Of a stretch of DNA of 53,649 nt, positions 26,155-35,655 are shown piece after piece; positions within the stretch are counted from its first letter, which is position 1; each line of letters begins with the position of its first letter. The notes under the pieces were generated by a model that saw nothing but the letters and a program-made list of their open reading frames with translations, searched no databases and had not been told where the DNA came from. The translations under genes were made by a program, and so were the position numbers. Source of the DNA: Roseburia sp. (GTDB lineage: Bacteria > Bacillota > Clostridia > Lachnospirales > Lachnospiraceae); assembly GCA_023664725.1 (NCBI GenBank), contig JAMPFA010000002.1, forward strand, positions 65,288-118,936, given 5' to 3'.

Positions 26155-27369
26155 ATGCTGACAGGGAAAAAAGTAGTTTTGGGCGTGAGCGGCAGCATTG
26201 CGGCATACAAGATGGCAAATGTGGCAAGTATGCTGGTGAAACTTCACTGTGATGTCCGGGTGATCCTCACGGAAGCCGGGGCAAAATTTATCACACCGGA
26301 TACCTTTGAGGCATTGACGAAAAACCATTGCCTTATGGACAGTTTTGAGCGGAGCAGCCCAGCGGAGATACACCATATTGTGCTGGGACAAACTTCGGAT
26401 CTGATTCTGGTGGCCCCGGCATCGGCAGATATCCTGGGGAAAATGGCCCACGGCATTGCGGACGATCTTTTGACGTCCACCATTGTGGCAGCTACCTGCC
26501 CTGTGCTTGTGGCTCCCGCCATGAATGCACATATGTACAAAAATCCCATTGTCCAGGAGAATATTGCAAGGCTTCGGGGATTTGGTTATGAGTTTATCGA
26601 ACCTGCCATTGGGCACCTTGCCTGCAACGTGGAAGGGATAGGAAAACTGCCGGAGGAATCGGTTCTGGTGGATGCCATTGTAAAAAGACTCACAGAGGTT
26701 CCCGCCACACAGGATTATTCCGGGAAAAAAGTTCTGGTGACGGCAGGTCCCACCAGGGAGAGCATAGACCCTGTCCGCTATCTGACCAACCATTCCACCG
26801 GAAAAATGGGGTATGCCATTGCAAGGGAGGCGGCCAAGAGAGGGGCAAGCGTAACCCTTGTGACTGGGCCGGTGGAGCTCTCACCTCCAAAAGGAGTAAA
26901 GATAGTCTCCGTCACCACAGCGGAGGAGATGTATCAGGTGGTGATGGCGGAAGCGAAGAGCCAGGATATGATCATAAAGGCGGCGGCGGTGGCGGATTAC
27001 CGTCCCAAACAGGTAAATCAGGAGAAAACCAAGAAAAAAGAGGGCGATCTGTCCATTGAGCTGGAGCGGACAAAGGATATTTTAAAAGAACTTGGAGCCA
27101 GAAAGAAGAGCGGTCAGTGCATCTGCGGATTTTCTATGGAGACAGAACATGTGCTCTCCAACTCCAGGGAGAAGCTTGCAAAGAAAAATGTGGATATGAT
27201 TGCTGCCAACAGTTTGAGGGAGGAGGGTGCCGGTTTTGGGACAAACACCAACCATCTGATTCTGATCACTGCCCAGGGGGAGATGGATCTTGGGATGCTC
27301 AGCAAAGAAGGGTGTGCCAATCGATTGCTGGATGAATTGCTCTTGATTTTCAGGGAAAAGAATAGATAA
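26155..27369 (+). CDS. coaBC: Bifunctional phosphopantothenoylcysteine decarboxylase/synthase
   Basis: This 404-residue fusion carries two coenzyme A steps. The N-terminal flavin-dependent CoaC decarboxylase (about 1-185) shows GSIAAYK, the active-site His in EIHHIVLG, PAMNAHMY and the catalytic Cys in LACNVEGIG. The C-terminal CoaB synthetase (about 190-404) shows the nucleotide site TAGPTRESIDPVR, the STGKMGYA segment and KAAAVADYRPK. It starts 3 bases after panD. Pantothenate kinase (coaA/coaX) is not in the window. Confidence 0.95.
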   Translation: MLTGKKVVLGVSGSIAAYKMANVASMLVKLHCDVRVILTEAGAKFITPDTFEALTKNHCLMDSFERSSPAEIHHIVLGQTSDLILVAPASADILGKMAHGIADDLLTSTIVAATCPVLVAPAMNAHMYKNPIVQENIARLRGFGYEFIEPAIGHLACNVEGIGKLPEESVLVDAIVKRLTEVPATQDYSGKKVLVTAGPTRESIDPVRYLTNHSTGKMGYAIAREAAKRGASVTLVTGPVELSPPKGVKIVSVTTAEEMYQVVMAEAKSQDMIIKAAAVADYRPKQVNQEKTKKKEGDLSIELERTKDILKELGARKKSGQCICGFSMETEHVLSNSREKLAKKNVDMIAANSLREEGAGFGTNTNHLILITAQGEMDLGMLSKEGCANRLLDELLLIFREKNR

Positions 27370-27528
27370 GAAGATTTAAAACTTTATCTGTCTAGTTGCT
27401 GTGAATAATGGATTCAAAGTCTATTTATTTAGCATATGCAGAAATATAAAATAGAAATATAATTTATCGAGATAAAATTAAATTACGATTAAACTGAAAA
27501 ATTTTGAAAAAGAAAAGGAGATTTAATT

Positions 27529-28374
27529 ATGCCAGAAAATAGTTCATGTGCAAGCGCATCAAGCTGCAGCAGAGAGAGCTGCGAGGGATGTAAGAGCAAC
27601 AGAGGCTCAGGTTCCGGGATTGAGCAGGAGGCTTTCAACCAGTACTCTTCGGTAAAGAAAGTCATTGGGATTGTCAGCGGTAAAGGGGGAGTGGGCAAAT
27701 CTTTTGTCACCGCATCTCTTGCGTCGGCAATGACAAAGGCAGGTTTTTCCGTTGGAATCTTGGATGGAGATATCACCGGGCCTTCCATTCCCAAAATGTT
27801 TGGCGTCCACGGTCCGGTGTACGGCACGGAGGACAGTCTCTATGCCGCAGAGGCAGCGGACGGCACAAAGATTATGTCCATCAATCTTTTGATGGAAGAT
27901 GAGGAGGCACCGGTCATCTGGAGAGGGCCGGTGATCGGGGGAACGGTAAAGCAGTTCTGGACAGATGTGATCTGGGGAGATTTGGACTATATGTTTGTGG
28001 ATATGCCTCCGGGAACTGGGGATGTGCCTCTCACCGTATTCCAGTCTATTCCAGTGGACGGCATTATCATCGTCACCTCCCCCCAGGAGCTGGTGCAGTT
28101 GATTGTGAAAAAAGCCTACAATATGGCACAGGCAATGAATATTCCTGTACTTGGCATTGTGGAAAATTTCAGTTTTGTGAAATGTCCTGACTGTGGCAGG
28201 GAGATTAAGATTTTCGGGGAAAGCCATGTGGAGGAAGCAGCGGCAGAACTTTCCATTCCGGTACTTGGAAAAATTCCAGTGGAGCCGGATATGGCAAAAA
28301 TGGCGGATGCCGGGCGTTTTTATGAGACGGAGAACCCTTATTTGAACGAGGCTTTGGAGGCGCTTAAAAATTGA
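27529..28374 (+). CDS. Mrp/NBP35-family ATP-binding iron-sulfur carrier
   Basis: This 281-residue P-loop ATPase has a deviant Walker A KGGVGKS (about 50-56), MPPGTGDVP as the switch region and a C-terminal FVKCPDCG pair of cysteines that would bridge a [4Fe-4S] cluster between two subunits. The first 30 residues are unusual for Mrp: Ser-rich with four Cys (at 7, 13, 18 and 21), like the N-terminal cluster site of NBP35-type proteins. AAAAGGAG precedes the ATG. The 160-base AT-rich leader (27370-27528) separates it from coaBC; I see no clear promoter pair in it. A TTGA overlap couples it to the thioesterase gene. Confidence 0.88.
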   Translation: MPENSSCASASSCSRESCEGCKSNRGSGSGIEQEAFNQYSSVKKVIGIVSGKGGVGKSFVTASLASAMTKAGFSVGILDGDITGPSIPKMFGVHGPVYGTEDSLYAAEAADGTKIMSINLLMEDEEAPVIWRGPVIGGTVKQFWTDVIWGDLDYMFVDMPPGTGDVPLTVFQSIPVDGIIIVTSPQELVQLIVKKAYNMAQAMNIPVLGIVENFSFVKCPDCGREIKIFGESHVEEAAAELSIPVLGKIPVEPDMAKMADAGRFYETENPYLNEALEALKN

Positions 28375-28781
28375 CGAATCTAAATGAGTGTAAAAGGATT
28401 TTGGCGGAAAATCCCTTTGCAGCTTCCCTTGGGATAGAACTTTTGGAAGCGGAGCAGGGGCGTATCCTTGCGAAAATGAGAGACAGGGAGATGCTTCACA
28501 ATATCTACGGGGACATGCATGGGGGTGCCCTTTATTCTATGGCGGACAACCTGGCAGGGATTGCGGCGGCAAGCTGCGGGTATTATGTCACCACGGTAAA
28601 CGGGGGTATCCAGTATTTAAAAGCGGTGCGCAACGTGGAGGAAATTCTCTGTGAGGCCAGGGTGGTTAAGGCAGGAAAGACGATTTCCGTCGTTCATGTG
28701 GATATCCGGGATGAGAAGGGGAATCTGTACAATACGGCGGAGTTTACTTATTTTAATCTGCGGCCCAAAGAGGATAATTAA
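28371..28781 (+). CDS. PaaI-family hotdog thioesterase
   Basis: This 136-residue protein of the hotdog fold has the typical GDMHGGALYSMADNLAG segment (about 42-58), where the HGG turn and the Asp form the active site. The central AVRNVEEILCEARVV strand and the C-terminal NLYNTAEFTYFNL end are also normal. It starts at a TTG that overlaps the stop of the Mrp-like gene. The substrate is unknown; members often release CoA from phenylacetyl-type or other small acyl-CoAs. Confidence 0.85.
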   Translation: MTNLNECKRILAENPFAASLGIELLEAEQGRILAKMRDREMLHNIYGDMHGGALYSMADNLAGIAAASCGYYVTTVNGGIQYLKAVRNVEEILCEARVVKAGKTISVVHVDIRDEKGNLYNTAEFTYFNLRPKEDN

Positions 28782-28844
28782 AGAGGAAAAGGACTTATTA
28801 GATGAATCTTGGGAACGGTAGATATTTTAGTGGAAGGAGAAAAA

Positions 28845-29837
28845 ATGGAAAAGAAATACAGCGTAGGAATTTTGGGATACGGAAATTTAGGCCGGGGAGT
28901 GGAGTGTGCCATTAAGCAGAACCCGGACATGGAGCTTGTGGCGGTGTTTACCAGGAGAAATCCGGGGGATGTAAAGATTTTGACGGAAACGGCTAAGGTT
29001 TGCCCGGTGAGTGAGATCTTGAACTGGCAAGATAAGATAGATGTGTTGATCCTCTGTGGTGGAAGCGCTACGGACCTGCCAAAGCAGTCGCCGGAGATGG
29101 CTTCTATGTTTAATATTGTGGACAGCTTTGACACTCATGCAAAGATACCGGAGCATTTTGCAAATGTGGACGCAGAGGCAAAAAAAGGGGGAAAAACGGC
29201 AATCATCTCCATCGGGTGGGATCCGGGAATGTTTTCTTTAAACCGTATGTATGCCAATGCGATTTTGCCGGAAGGGAAAGATTATACTTTCTGGGGAAAG
29301 GGCGTCAGCCAGGGGCATTCCGATGCCATCCGGCGCATTGCGGGAGTGAAAAACGCAAAGCAGTATACCATTCCTGTAGAGGAAGCCTTGGAGGCCGTGC
29401 GGAGCGGGAAGAACCCGGAGCTTACCACCAGGCAGAAGCATATCAGAGAGTGTTTTGTAGTCCTTGATGAGGGGGCAGATGCCGCAAAGGTTGAGGAGGA
29501 GATCAAGACAATGCCCAACTACTTTGCGGACTATGACACTACCGTGCATTTTATCAGTGAGGAGGAATTGCTGAGAGATCACAGCGGAATCCCGCATGGA
29601 GGATTTGTGCTCAGAAGCGGGCAGACAGGTTGGAACAAAGAGAACCATCATCTCATTGAGTACAGCTTGAAGCTGGATTCCAATCCTGAGTTTACTTCCT
29701 GCGTATTGGCTGCCTACGCAAGGGCGGCATGCCGTATGGCTGCGGAAGGGCAGAGCGGATGCAAGACGGCATTTGACGTTGCTCCGGCTTATCTCAGCGC
29801 AAAGAGCGGTGAGGAGCTGCGGGCGGAATTGTTGTAG
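28845..29837 (+). CDS. ddh: meso-Diaminopimelate D-dehydrogenase
   Basis: This 330-residue NADPH enzyme makes meso-diaminopimelate in one step from tetrahydrodipicolinate and ammonia. The Rossmann start SVGILGYGNLGRG (about 5-17), CGGSATDLP, the substrate-site segment DSFDTHAKIPEHF and SIGWDPGMFSLNR are all typical. I use the ATG at 28845, after GGAAGGAG; the frame opens at 28809. It supplies the diamino acid that the MurE at 1034 adds to the cell wall, so both ends of that route are in the window. Confidence 0.95.
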   Translation: MEKKYSVGILGYGNLGRGVECAIKQNPDMELVAVFTRRNPGDVKILTETAKVCPVSEILNWQDKIDVLILCGGSATDLPKQSPEMASMFNIVDSFDTHAKIPEHFANVDAEAKKGGKTAIISIGWDPGMFSLNRMYANAILPEGKDYTFWGKGVSQGHSDAIRRIAGVKNAKQYTIPVEEALEAVRSGKNPELTTRQKHIRECFVVLDEGADAAKVEEEIKTMPNYFADYDTTVHFISEEELLRDHSGIPHGGFVLRSGQTGWNKENHHLIEYSLKLDSNPEFTSCVLAAYARAACRMAAEGQSGCKTAFDVAPAYLSAKSGEELRAELL

Positions 29838-29857
29838 AGATTAAAAAGAAGAGCAAG

Positions 29858-29937
29858 AATAGTCCAACAAATATATACAGGAGATACATGCTATTGCATG
29901 GGAATCTCCTGTATATTATTATGTTGGACTTTTTTAC
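29858..29937. terminator. Long bidirectional terminator between ddh and the activase gene
   Basis: AGTCCAACA with a long AT-rich arm holding TACAGGAGAT pairs with ATCTCCTGTA and TGTTGGACT, and T runs stand on the + side (TTTTTTA) with a matching A-rich start for the - side. It serves two converging genes; the last codons of the activase gene lie in its right flank. Confidence 0.85.
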
Positions 29938-32900
29938 TGATAGCTGTGTGCTCCCACTTTTGCCGTCTCCGTCTGCTGTGGAACAGTCACAGTTGTGGCA
30001 GTGGTCTGCTTGATCAAATTTTTCTGTGCTGTGGACAGCATCAGTTTGATACGGTTGAGCTGGTTTACCTCGCTGGCTCCCGGGTCATAGTCGATGGCCA
30101 CAATATTAGCTAGCGGATGCTCCTTGCGAAGCTCCTTGATTACGCCTTTACCCACCACATGGTTTGGCAGACAGCCGAAGGGCTGTGTGCAGACAATATT
30201 GTTGGTGCCGCTATGTATCAACTCTAACATCTCCCCGGTTAAGAACCATCCCTCACCGGTCTGATTTCCGAGAGAAACGATCTGGGAGGCATATTTTGCC
30301 AAATCCTCAATCCTTGCAGGGGCATCAAAGTGTTTGCTCTTTTCAAAGGCTGTTCTGGCAGCGCTTCTAAGCCACTCTAAGAACTGGATGCCAATCTTTG
30401 CAATCCTGGCAGCTTTTTTATTTTTCCCCAGATGTTCTGTCTGGAAAATCTGGTTGTAGAAGCAGTAGAGCAGGAAGTCGGCAAGGTCAGGCACTACTGC
30501 CTCTGCGCCTTCCGCCTCTAAAAGCTCCACCAGATAATTATTGGCTGCGGGAAGGAATTTTACCAAAATCTCCCCCACAACCCCAACCCTGGGTTTTGGC
30601 GTGTCGCTCATAGGCAGGGCGTCAAACTCTTCGATAATCTCCCGGCACATCCGTTTAAATTTTCTGTGGGACAACAATTTATCCTGGGCTACAAAAGCGA
30701 TTACCTCTTTTTTCCATTTTTCATGGAGAGCGTCGGCGGAGCCTTTTACCGTTTCATAAGGCCTTGTGCGGTAGAGACAGCGCATAAAGATATCCCCAAA
30801 TTCCAAAGCGTATAGCCCGTGCTGGATTAAGGGCAGGCTCAGCTTAAAGCCCGGATTTTTCTCAAGGCCGCTGAGGTTGATGGAGATTACCGGCACGTTG
30901 GGATAACCGGCTTTTTCCAGAGCCCGGCGGATAAATCCGATATAGTTGGAGGCACGGCATCCTCCACCTGTCTGTGAGATCAGGACGGCGGTTTTTTCCA
31001 TATCGTATTTGCCCGATAATACTGCGTCCATAATCTGTCCCACCACCATAAGGGAAGGGTAGCAGGCATCGTTGTTTACAAATTTCAGTCCCACATCTAC
31101 CGCAGAGTGGTTGTCATTTTTGAGCACCACCAGATTGTACCCTGCTGCCTGGAAGGCAGGCTCTAACAGTTCAAAGTGAATGGGGGACATCTGGGGGCAG
31201 AGGATGGTGTAATTCTTCCTCATTTCCTCCGTAAATACCACCCGGTCAAAATTTGCGGGGACAATGTTCCGGTTTTTCTCTTTATTTTTCTTTTCCCTTA
31301 CCCGGATCGCTGCCAGAAGGGAGCGGATACGGATCCTTGCGGCGCCTAAGTTGTTTACTTCGTCGATTTTCAGGCAGGTATAAATTTTGCCGGACCTGCT
31401 CAAAATGTCGCTGACACAGTCTGTGGTGACAGCGTCCAGACCGCAGCCAAAGGAATTCAACTGGATCAGATCCAGATTCTCCTGGGTCTTAACATAGTTG
31501 GCGGCGGCGTAGAGCCTGGAATGGTACATCCACTGATCCATAACGATCAGGGGACGCTCCACCTGGTGCAGGTGGGAGACAGAGTCCTCAGTGAGCACCG
31601 CCATGCCGTAGGATGTAATCAGTTCCGGGATTCCGTGGTTGATCTCGGGATCCACATGGTAAGGACGGCCTGCGAGGACAATGCCCCGCTTTCCTGTCTG
31701 TTTTAAATAGTCAAGGACTTCTTCACCTTTGGTCTGCATTTCTCTGCGGACTGCGGCCATCTCCTCCCATCCTGCTTTCACAGCGGCAGAGATTTCCTCT
31801 CTTGGAATATTAAATTCTGTAGTAAAAGTCTTAATCAGTCCCTTCTCCAATGCCGGAAGATTCCCGAAGGTGTAGAAAGGATTTAAAAAGCGCACCTGTC
31901 CCGAAGTAATCTCATCTACATTATTTTTGATATTTTCCGCATAGGAGGTGACAATGGGGCAGTTGTAATGGTTGTTGGCCTCGGGAAACTCATCCCGCTC
32001 ATAGGGGATGCAGGGGTAAAAAATCACATCCGGTTTTTTCTCTATGAGCCAGGAAATATGTCCGTGGGCAAGTTTCGCCGGATAACATTCCGACTCGCTG
32101 GGAATGGAGTCGATGCCCAACTCGTAAATCTTTCTCGTTGAACTTGGGGAGAGAAGGACACGGAATTTTAATTGTCTGAAAAATACTGCCCAGAAGGGAT
32201 AATTTTCATACATATTTAACACTCGTGGGATTCCAACTGTACCCCGCTCTGCCTCCTCTGTAGAAAGGGGCGGGTAGGCAAATATCCTGCGTTTCTTATA
32301 TTCAAAGAGGTTTGGGATATCCTCTTTTTTCTGCTCTTCTCCAAGTCCTCTCTCACAGCGGTTTCCGGTGATATATTTTCTGTCCCCGGAAAAACGGTTG
32401 ATGGTTAAAAGACAGTGGTTGGTACATTTCTGGCACCGGGACAGCTCCGTCTCAAAAGTCAGGCTGCCGATCTCATCTTTGGAGAGCATCTGGCTTTCAT
32501 ATCCTTCCTCATGCCGCTCCTTTGCGATCAGTGCCGCACCAAATGCCCCCATGATCCCGGCAATGTCCGGGCGGATCACCTGGCAGCCGGAAATCTGTTC
32601 AAAGCTCCTAAGCACGGCGTCATTGTAAAAAGTTCCTCCCTGGACCACAATATTTTCCCCTAAGTCCTTGGCATCGGAGAGCTTAATTACCTTAAACAGC
32701 GCATTTTTAATGACAGAGTAGGCAAGGCCGGAGGAGATATCGGCGACGCTGGCTCCCTCTTTCTGAGCCTGCTTTACCTTGCTGTTCATAAACACAGTAC
32801 AGCGGGTTCCAAGGTCAATGGGATTTTGGGCAAACAAAGCCTCCTTTGCAAAATCCTGTACAGAATAGTTCAGGGATTTGGCAAAAGTCTCGATAAAGGA

Positions 32901-34256
32901 GCCGCAGCCGCTGGAGCACGCCTCGTTTAGCTGCACACTGTCAATGGTGTCATTTTTGATCTTGATGCACTTCATATCCTGTCCGCCGATGTCCAAAATG
33001 CAGTCCACCTTGGGGTTAAAAAATGCTGCTGCATAATAGTGGGCCACGGTTTCCACTTCCCCCTCATCCAAGATCAGGGCGGACTTTAACAGTGCTTCAC
33101 CGTATCCGGTGGAACAGGAGTGTACGATATTTGCGCCCACTGGCAGTTTTTCAAAGATCTCTTTGAGAAAGCCCATAGCAGTGGTTAGGGGGCTTCCGTT
33201 GTTATTGCGGTAGTTGGAGTACAAAAGGGAGCCATCCTCACCGATCAAGGCGATTTTTGTGGTGGTGCTTCCAGCGTCAATGCCCAGATAGCAGTTTCCC
33301 TGGTATGTAGTGATATCTCCGGTTTTTACATTTTTCCCCTGATGTCTTTTTACGAAGGCTTCATACTCCTGCTCATCTGCAAAGAGAGGTTCCATCCGGG
33401 CCACTTCAAATTCCATGTGAAGCTCGTGGGAGAGCTTCTCTTTCAATTCCCCAAGGCTTGTCATAGTTTCCGGCTTGCAGTTTAAGGCGGAACCAATGGC
33501 CGCAAAGAGATGGGAATGGTCCGGTGCGATGGTGTGTTCCTCATCCAAGTTTAAAGTGCGGATAAAAGCTGCCTTTAGCTCAGACAAAAAGTGCAAAGGC
33601 CCGCCCAGGAATGCCACATGTCCCCGGATAGGTTTTCCGCAGGCAAGTCCGCTGATAGTCTGGTTTACCACTGCCTGGAAAATGGAGGCGGACAAGTCCT
33701 CCCTTGTGGCCCCCTCGTTGATGAGGGGCTGGATATCTGTCTTTGCAAACACCCCGCACCTTGCGGCGATGGGGTAGATTTCTTTATAATCCTTTGCAAA
33801 TTCGTTGAGCCCGGCGGCATCTGTCTGGATCAGTGACGCCATCTGGTCGATAAAAGAGCCTGTACCTCCGGCGCAGATGCCGTTCATCCTCTGTTCCACG
33901 TTGCCGTTTTCAAAATAGATGATCTTGGCGTCCTCCCCCCCAAGCTCGATGGCTACGTCCGTCTGGGGAGCGTAGTCGGAGAGGGCGGTGGAGACTGCCA
34001 CAACCTCCTGGACAAAGGGAATCTCCAGATGTTTGGCGAGAGTTAAGCCGCCGGAACCAGTAATTACAGGGGAGAGCTTTAAGTCTCCCAGTTTATCAAA
34101 AGCTTTTTCGATCAGCCCGGAAAGGGTTTCTCTGATATTGGCAAAGTGACGCTCATAATCAGAAAACAGAACCTTATTCTTTTCATCCAGAACTGCAATT
34201 TTTACAGTGGTGCTGCCAATGTCAACACCCAGTTTGTTTACATGATTTTTTCCCAT
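29934..34256 (-). CDS. 2-Hydroxyacyl-CoA dehydratase activase-related protein, 1440 residues
   Basis: This large protein joins two BadF/BcrA-type ATPase domains, a DUF2229 region and a dehydratase D-subunit-like region. The first ATPase starts [17 protein letters not shown] and has [10 protein letters not shown]; the second, from about residue 318, has [17 protein letters not shown] and ACSSGCGSF. These cysteines hold a [4Fe-4S] cluster between subunits in known activases. DUF2229 runs from about 655 to 880. A dehydratase-like part with the [12 protein letters not shown] segment follows from about 1010. Known activases pump an electron into 2-hydroxyacyl-CoA dehydratases; the role of these fused proteins is not settled. 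No dehydratase subunit gene is next to it. It is transcribed alone from its own promoter and has a shared terminator. Confidence 0.9.
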   Translation of the reverse strand: MGKNHVNKLGVDIGSTTVKIAVLDEKNKVLFSDYERHFANIRETLSGLIEKAFDKLGDLKLSPVITGSGGLTLAKHLEIPFVQEVVAVSTALSDYAPQTDVAIELGGEDAKIIYFENGNVEQRMNGICAGGTGSFIDQMASLIQTDAAGLNEFAKDYKEIYPIAARCGVFAKTDIQPLINEGATREDLSASIFQAVVNQTISGLACGKPIRGHVAFLGGPLHFLSELKAAFIRTLNLDEEHTIAPDHSHLFAAIGSALNCKPETMTSLGELKEKLSHELHMEFEVARMEPLFADEQEYEAFVKRHQGKNVKTGDITTYQGNCYLGIDAGSTTTKIALIGEDGSLLYSNYRNNNGSPLTTAMGFLKEIFEKLPVGANIVHSCSTGYGEALLKSALILDEGEVETVAHYYAAAFFNPKVDCILDIGGQDMKCIKIKNDTIDSVQLNEACSSGCGSFIETFAKSLNYSVQDFAKEALFAQNPIDLGTRCTVFMNSKVKQAQKEGASVADISSGLAYSVIKNALFKVIKLSDAKDLGENIVVQGGTFYNDAVLRSFEQISGCQVIRPDIAGIMGAFGAALIAKERHEEGYESQMLSKDEIGSLTFETELSRCQKCTNHCLLTINRFSGDRKYITGNRCERGLGEEQKKEDIPNLFEYKKRRIFAYPPLSTEEAERGTVGIPRVLNMYENYPFWAVFFRQLKFRVLLSPSSTRKIYELGIDSIPSESECYPAKLAHGHISWLIEKKPDVIFYPCIPYERDEFPEANNHYNCPIVTSYAENIKNNVDEITSGQVRFLNPFYTFGNLPALEKGLIKTFTTEFNIPREEISAAVKAGWEEMAAVRREMQTKGEEVLDYLKQTGKRGIVLAGRPYHVDPEINHGIPELITSYGMAVLTEDSVSHLHQVERPLIVMDQWMYHSRLYAAANYVKTQENLDLIQLNSFGCGLDAVTTDCVSDILSRSGKIYTCLKIDEVNNLGAARIRIRSLLAAIRVREKKNKEKNRNIVPANFDRVVFTEEMRKNYTILCPQMSPIHFELLEPAFQAAGYNLVVLKNDNHSAVDVGLKFVNNDACYPSLMVVGQIMDAVLSGKYDMEKTAVLISQTGGGCRASNYIGFIRRALEKAGYPNVPVISINLSGLEKNPGFKLSLPLIQHGLYALEFGDIFMRCLYRTRPYETVKGSADALHEKWKKEVIAFVAQDKLLSHRKFKRMCREIIEEFDALPMSDTPKPRVGVVGEILVKFLPAANNYLVELLEAEGAEAVVPDLADFLLYCFYNQIFQTEHLGKNKKAARIAKIGIQFLEWLRSAARTAFEKSKHFDAPARIEDLAKYASQIVSLGNQTGEGWFLTGEMLELIHSGTNNIVCTQPFGCLPNHVVGKGVIKELRKEHPLANIVAIDYDPGASEVNQLNRIKLMLSTAQKNLIKQTTATTVTVPQQTETAKVGAHSYQ

Positions 34257-34330
34257 GATTCATTCACCTTTTATTCTTTATGCTTTCCTATTAAAATATA
34301 TGCTTGATAATTTCTTGCTGCAACGTTTGT

Positions 34331-34359
34331 ATTATACGACAGGAATTGACAAATTACAA
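34331..34359 (-). promoter_or_regulatory. Promoter of the activase gene
   Basis: On the minus strand TTGTAA (34354-34359) and TATAAT (34331-34336) are 17 bases apart, 75 bases before the ATG. Confidence 0.7.
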
Positions 34360-34485
34360 ATACATTTTTATGGAAAAGCAGGCAGAAAAGATTAATTTTT
34401 TCTAAAACCCTGTTTTTTGTGTCAGAAAGGGGGGAACGGGAATATAATAAAAAGAACAGATGTGACAATTTTGGGAGGTAAGAGT

Positions 34486-34695
34486 TTGCAGTACCAGGAG
34501 AATATGATGCCAAGACAGTGCAGAGGAATCATTCATATTATACAAAAAGGAGATACGCTCTATCTGTTGAGCAAAAAGTACCATGTCAGTGTCACGAAGA
34601 TCATGTATGCAAATCCCTATGTGGATATTTATAATCTGACTATAGGGGATGAGCTTTGCATTCCTGTCTCGCTGCGAAAACCAATGAGTAGTTGA
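34486..34695 (+). CDS. Small LysM-domain protein
   Basis: This protein of 69 residues is little more than one LysM domain: IIHIIQKGDTLYLLSKKYHV, then VTKIMYANPYVDIYNLTIGDELCIP. LysM binds N-acetylglucosamine chains of peptidoglycan or spore-coat material. I choose the TTG at 34486 because a strong GGGAGGT lies 5 bases before it; the frame opens earlier at 34417. There is no signal peptide, so if it acts on the wall it may do so inside the sporulating cell. It is divergent from the activase gene and followed by its own terminator. Confidence 0.75.
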   Translation: MQYQENMMPRQCRGIIHIIQKGDTLYLLSKKYHVSVTKIMYANPYVDIYNLTIGDELCIPVSLRKPMSS

Positions 34696-34742
34696 TCAGG
34701 AATGCGAAAGACATTAAAAGTAAAAAGTAAAATAATTTCCGG

Positions 34743-34785
34743 CCCGGACCATGCAGATCCTGTATGGTCCGGGTCAGCTTTTTAC
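34743..34785 (+). terminator. Terminator after the LysM gene
   Basis: CCCGGACCAT and ATGGTCCGGG form a perfect 10-bp stem around an 11-base loop, followed by TCAGCTTTTTACC. The T run is short but the stem is strong. Confidence 0.8.
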
Positions 34786-34910
34786 CGAATAAAAGATATG
34801 AGTTCAGGCCACATCCGGCAGTTGTTTTCTGCTAAGGTTTTGTGTATACTGTAGTAAAAAATATCTATGTCAGACAATAAGATACAGATTTAATGTTAAG
34901 GAGTGGAAAT

Positions 34911-35119
34911 ATGGCAGTGGGCAGGGCAGTCCCGATCGGGATAGAATTTTATACGGAGAAAATGAGATTATTTATGGTGAACTGATTTTCTGCAACCTTT
35001 TTATGGATTTGGATAATTATGAGTATATTGATAAGGAGTATCTTCCCATTGGTTTTGACGCATCGGAGGACAACTCATACAGGCAAGCCGGTTTTATATA
35101 TCTATACAAGTCTCTATGA
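34911..35119 (+). pseudogene. Stub of a second AAA-ATPase-like gene and an unknown fragment
   Basis: An ATG with an AAGGAG site starts MAVGRAVPIGIEFYTEKM, the same N-terminus as the AAA-ATPase/nuclease at 18650. It stops 25 codons later. In another frame (34964-35119) the sequence continues as GELIFCNLFMDLDNYEYIDKEY and similar acidic residues, which I do not recognise. So the start of a paralogue has been joined to something else. It marks a second site where this gene family was once present. Confidence 0.55.
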
Positions 35120-35148
35120 TTCCGAAGAAGCATATACCGGCTTTTTTT
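35085..35148 (+). terminator. Possible terminator with long loop
   Basis: AAGCCGGT (35085-35092) and ACCGGCTT (35136-35143) are perfect complements, extended by short AT pairs, and the right arm runs into seven T. The loop of about 40 bases is long, so the call is uncertain. Confidence 0.4.
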
Positions 35149-35225
35149 CCAAGGAGGGGGAAGAAGTGAAATGTATGTGTTCAGCCTTTCGGTGTGGCGG
35201 AAGGGTAGCAGGGCCTTATATGTGT

Positions 35226-35345
35226 CTCTAGTACAACGAATATTAAGTTGTTTTATGTTAAACGCAGCACTGCTTTTCATATGCAAGAAAAGAAAACGAC
35301 GGCGTAGCGGTGGCTACGGCTAGTGTACTGACCAAATTATATTTA
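35226..35345. repeat. Hairpin-rich repeat unit, copy 2
   Basis: CTAGTACAACGAATATTAAGTT (35228 onward) and GGCGTAGCGGTGGCTACG (35301-35318) match the reverse complement of the copy at 15736-15830, with a shared ACGCAG and CATATGCAAG between. The CGTAGC-GGTG-GCTACG hairpin is at 35303-35318. After it this copy continues CTAGTGTACTGACC, an end that recurs at position 41-54 of the window. It sits between two gene fragments of a decayed locus and has no coding content of its own. Confidence 0.6.
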
Positions 35346-35376
35346 GCTTATTTTTCCGCAACCACATCGAACTTAG

Positions 35377-35637
35377 GATAGAGAGGAAGGCCAGGTACTG
35401 TATGGAAAAGACAGTGCTTATGTTTTTAATACGAAAGAATTTGACAATTGCGCCATTGTTTATGACGGTGAGGAAGATTTTAAGCAAAAAATATTTTTAA
35501 GTTGGAGAGAGTATTGGGAAAGCTCGGAATATTTTATTGACGGAGAGCAGGTTTCCTGGGAAGAATATAGTGCAGTAGAGGAAAGATTTGAGGATCGTTA
35601 CGAATACATTTCCTGCAGAACAGTGAATTATCCATAG
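35377..35637 (+). pseudogene. C-terminal fragment of an unknown, probably secreted, protein
   Basis: The frame has no start and begins just beyond the repeat: GQVLYGKDSAYVFNTKEFDN, then FIDGEQVSWEEYSAVEERFED and a RTVNYP end. The style (acidic, aromatic, with an I/F-D/N-G-E-x-V-S-x-E-E-Y motif) is that of lipoproteins of Lachnospiraceae such as the one that follows at 35656. The start of this gene was lost on the side where the repeat lies. I cannot name the family. Confidence 0.4.
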
Positions 35638-35655
35638 AAAAGGAGATTATATCAA

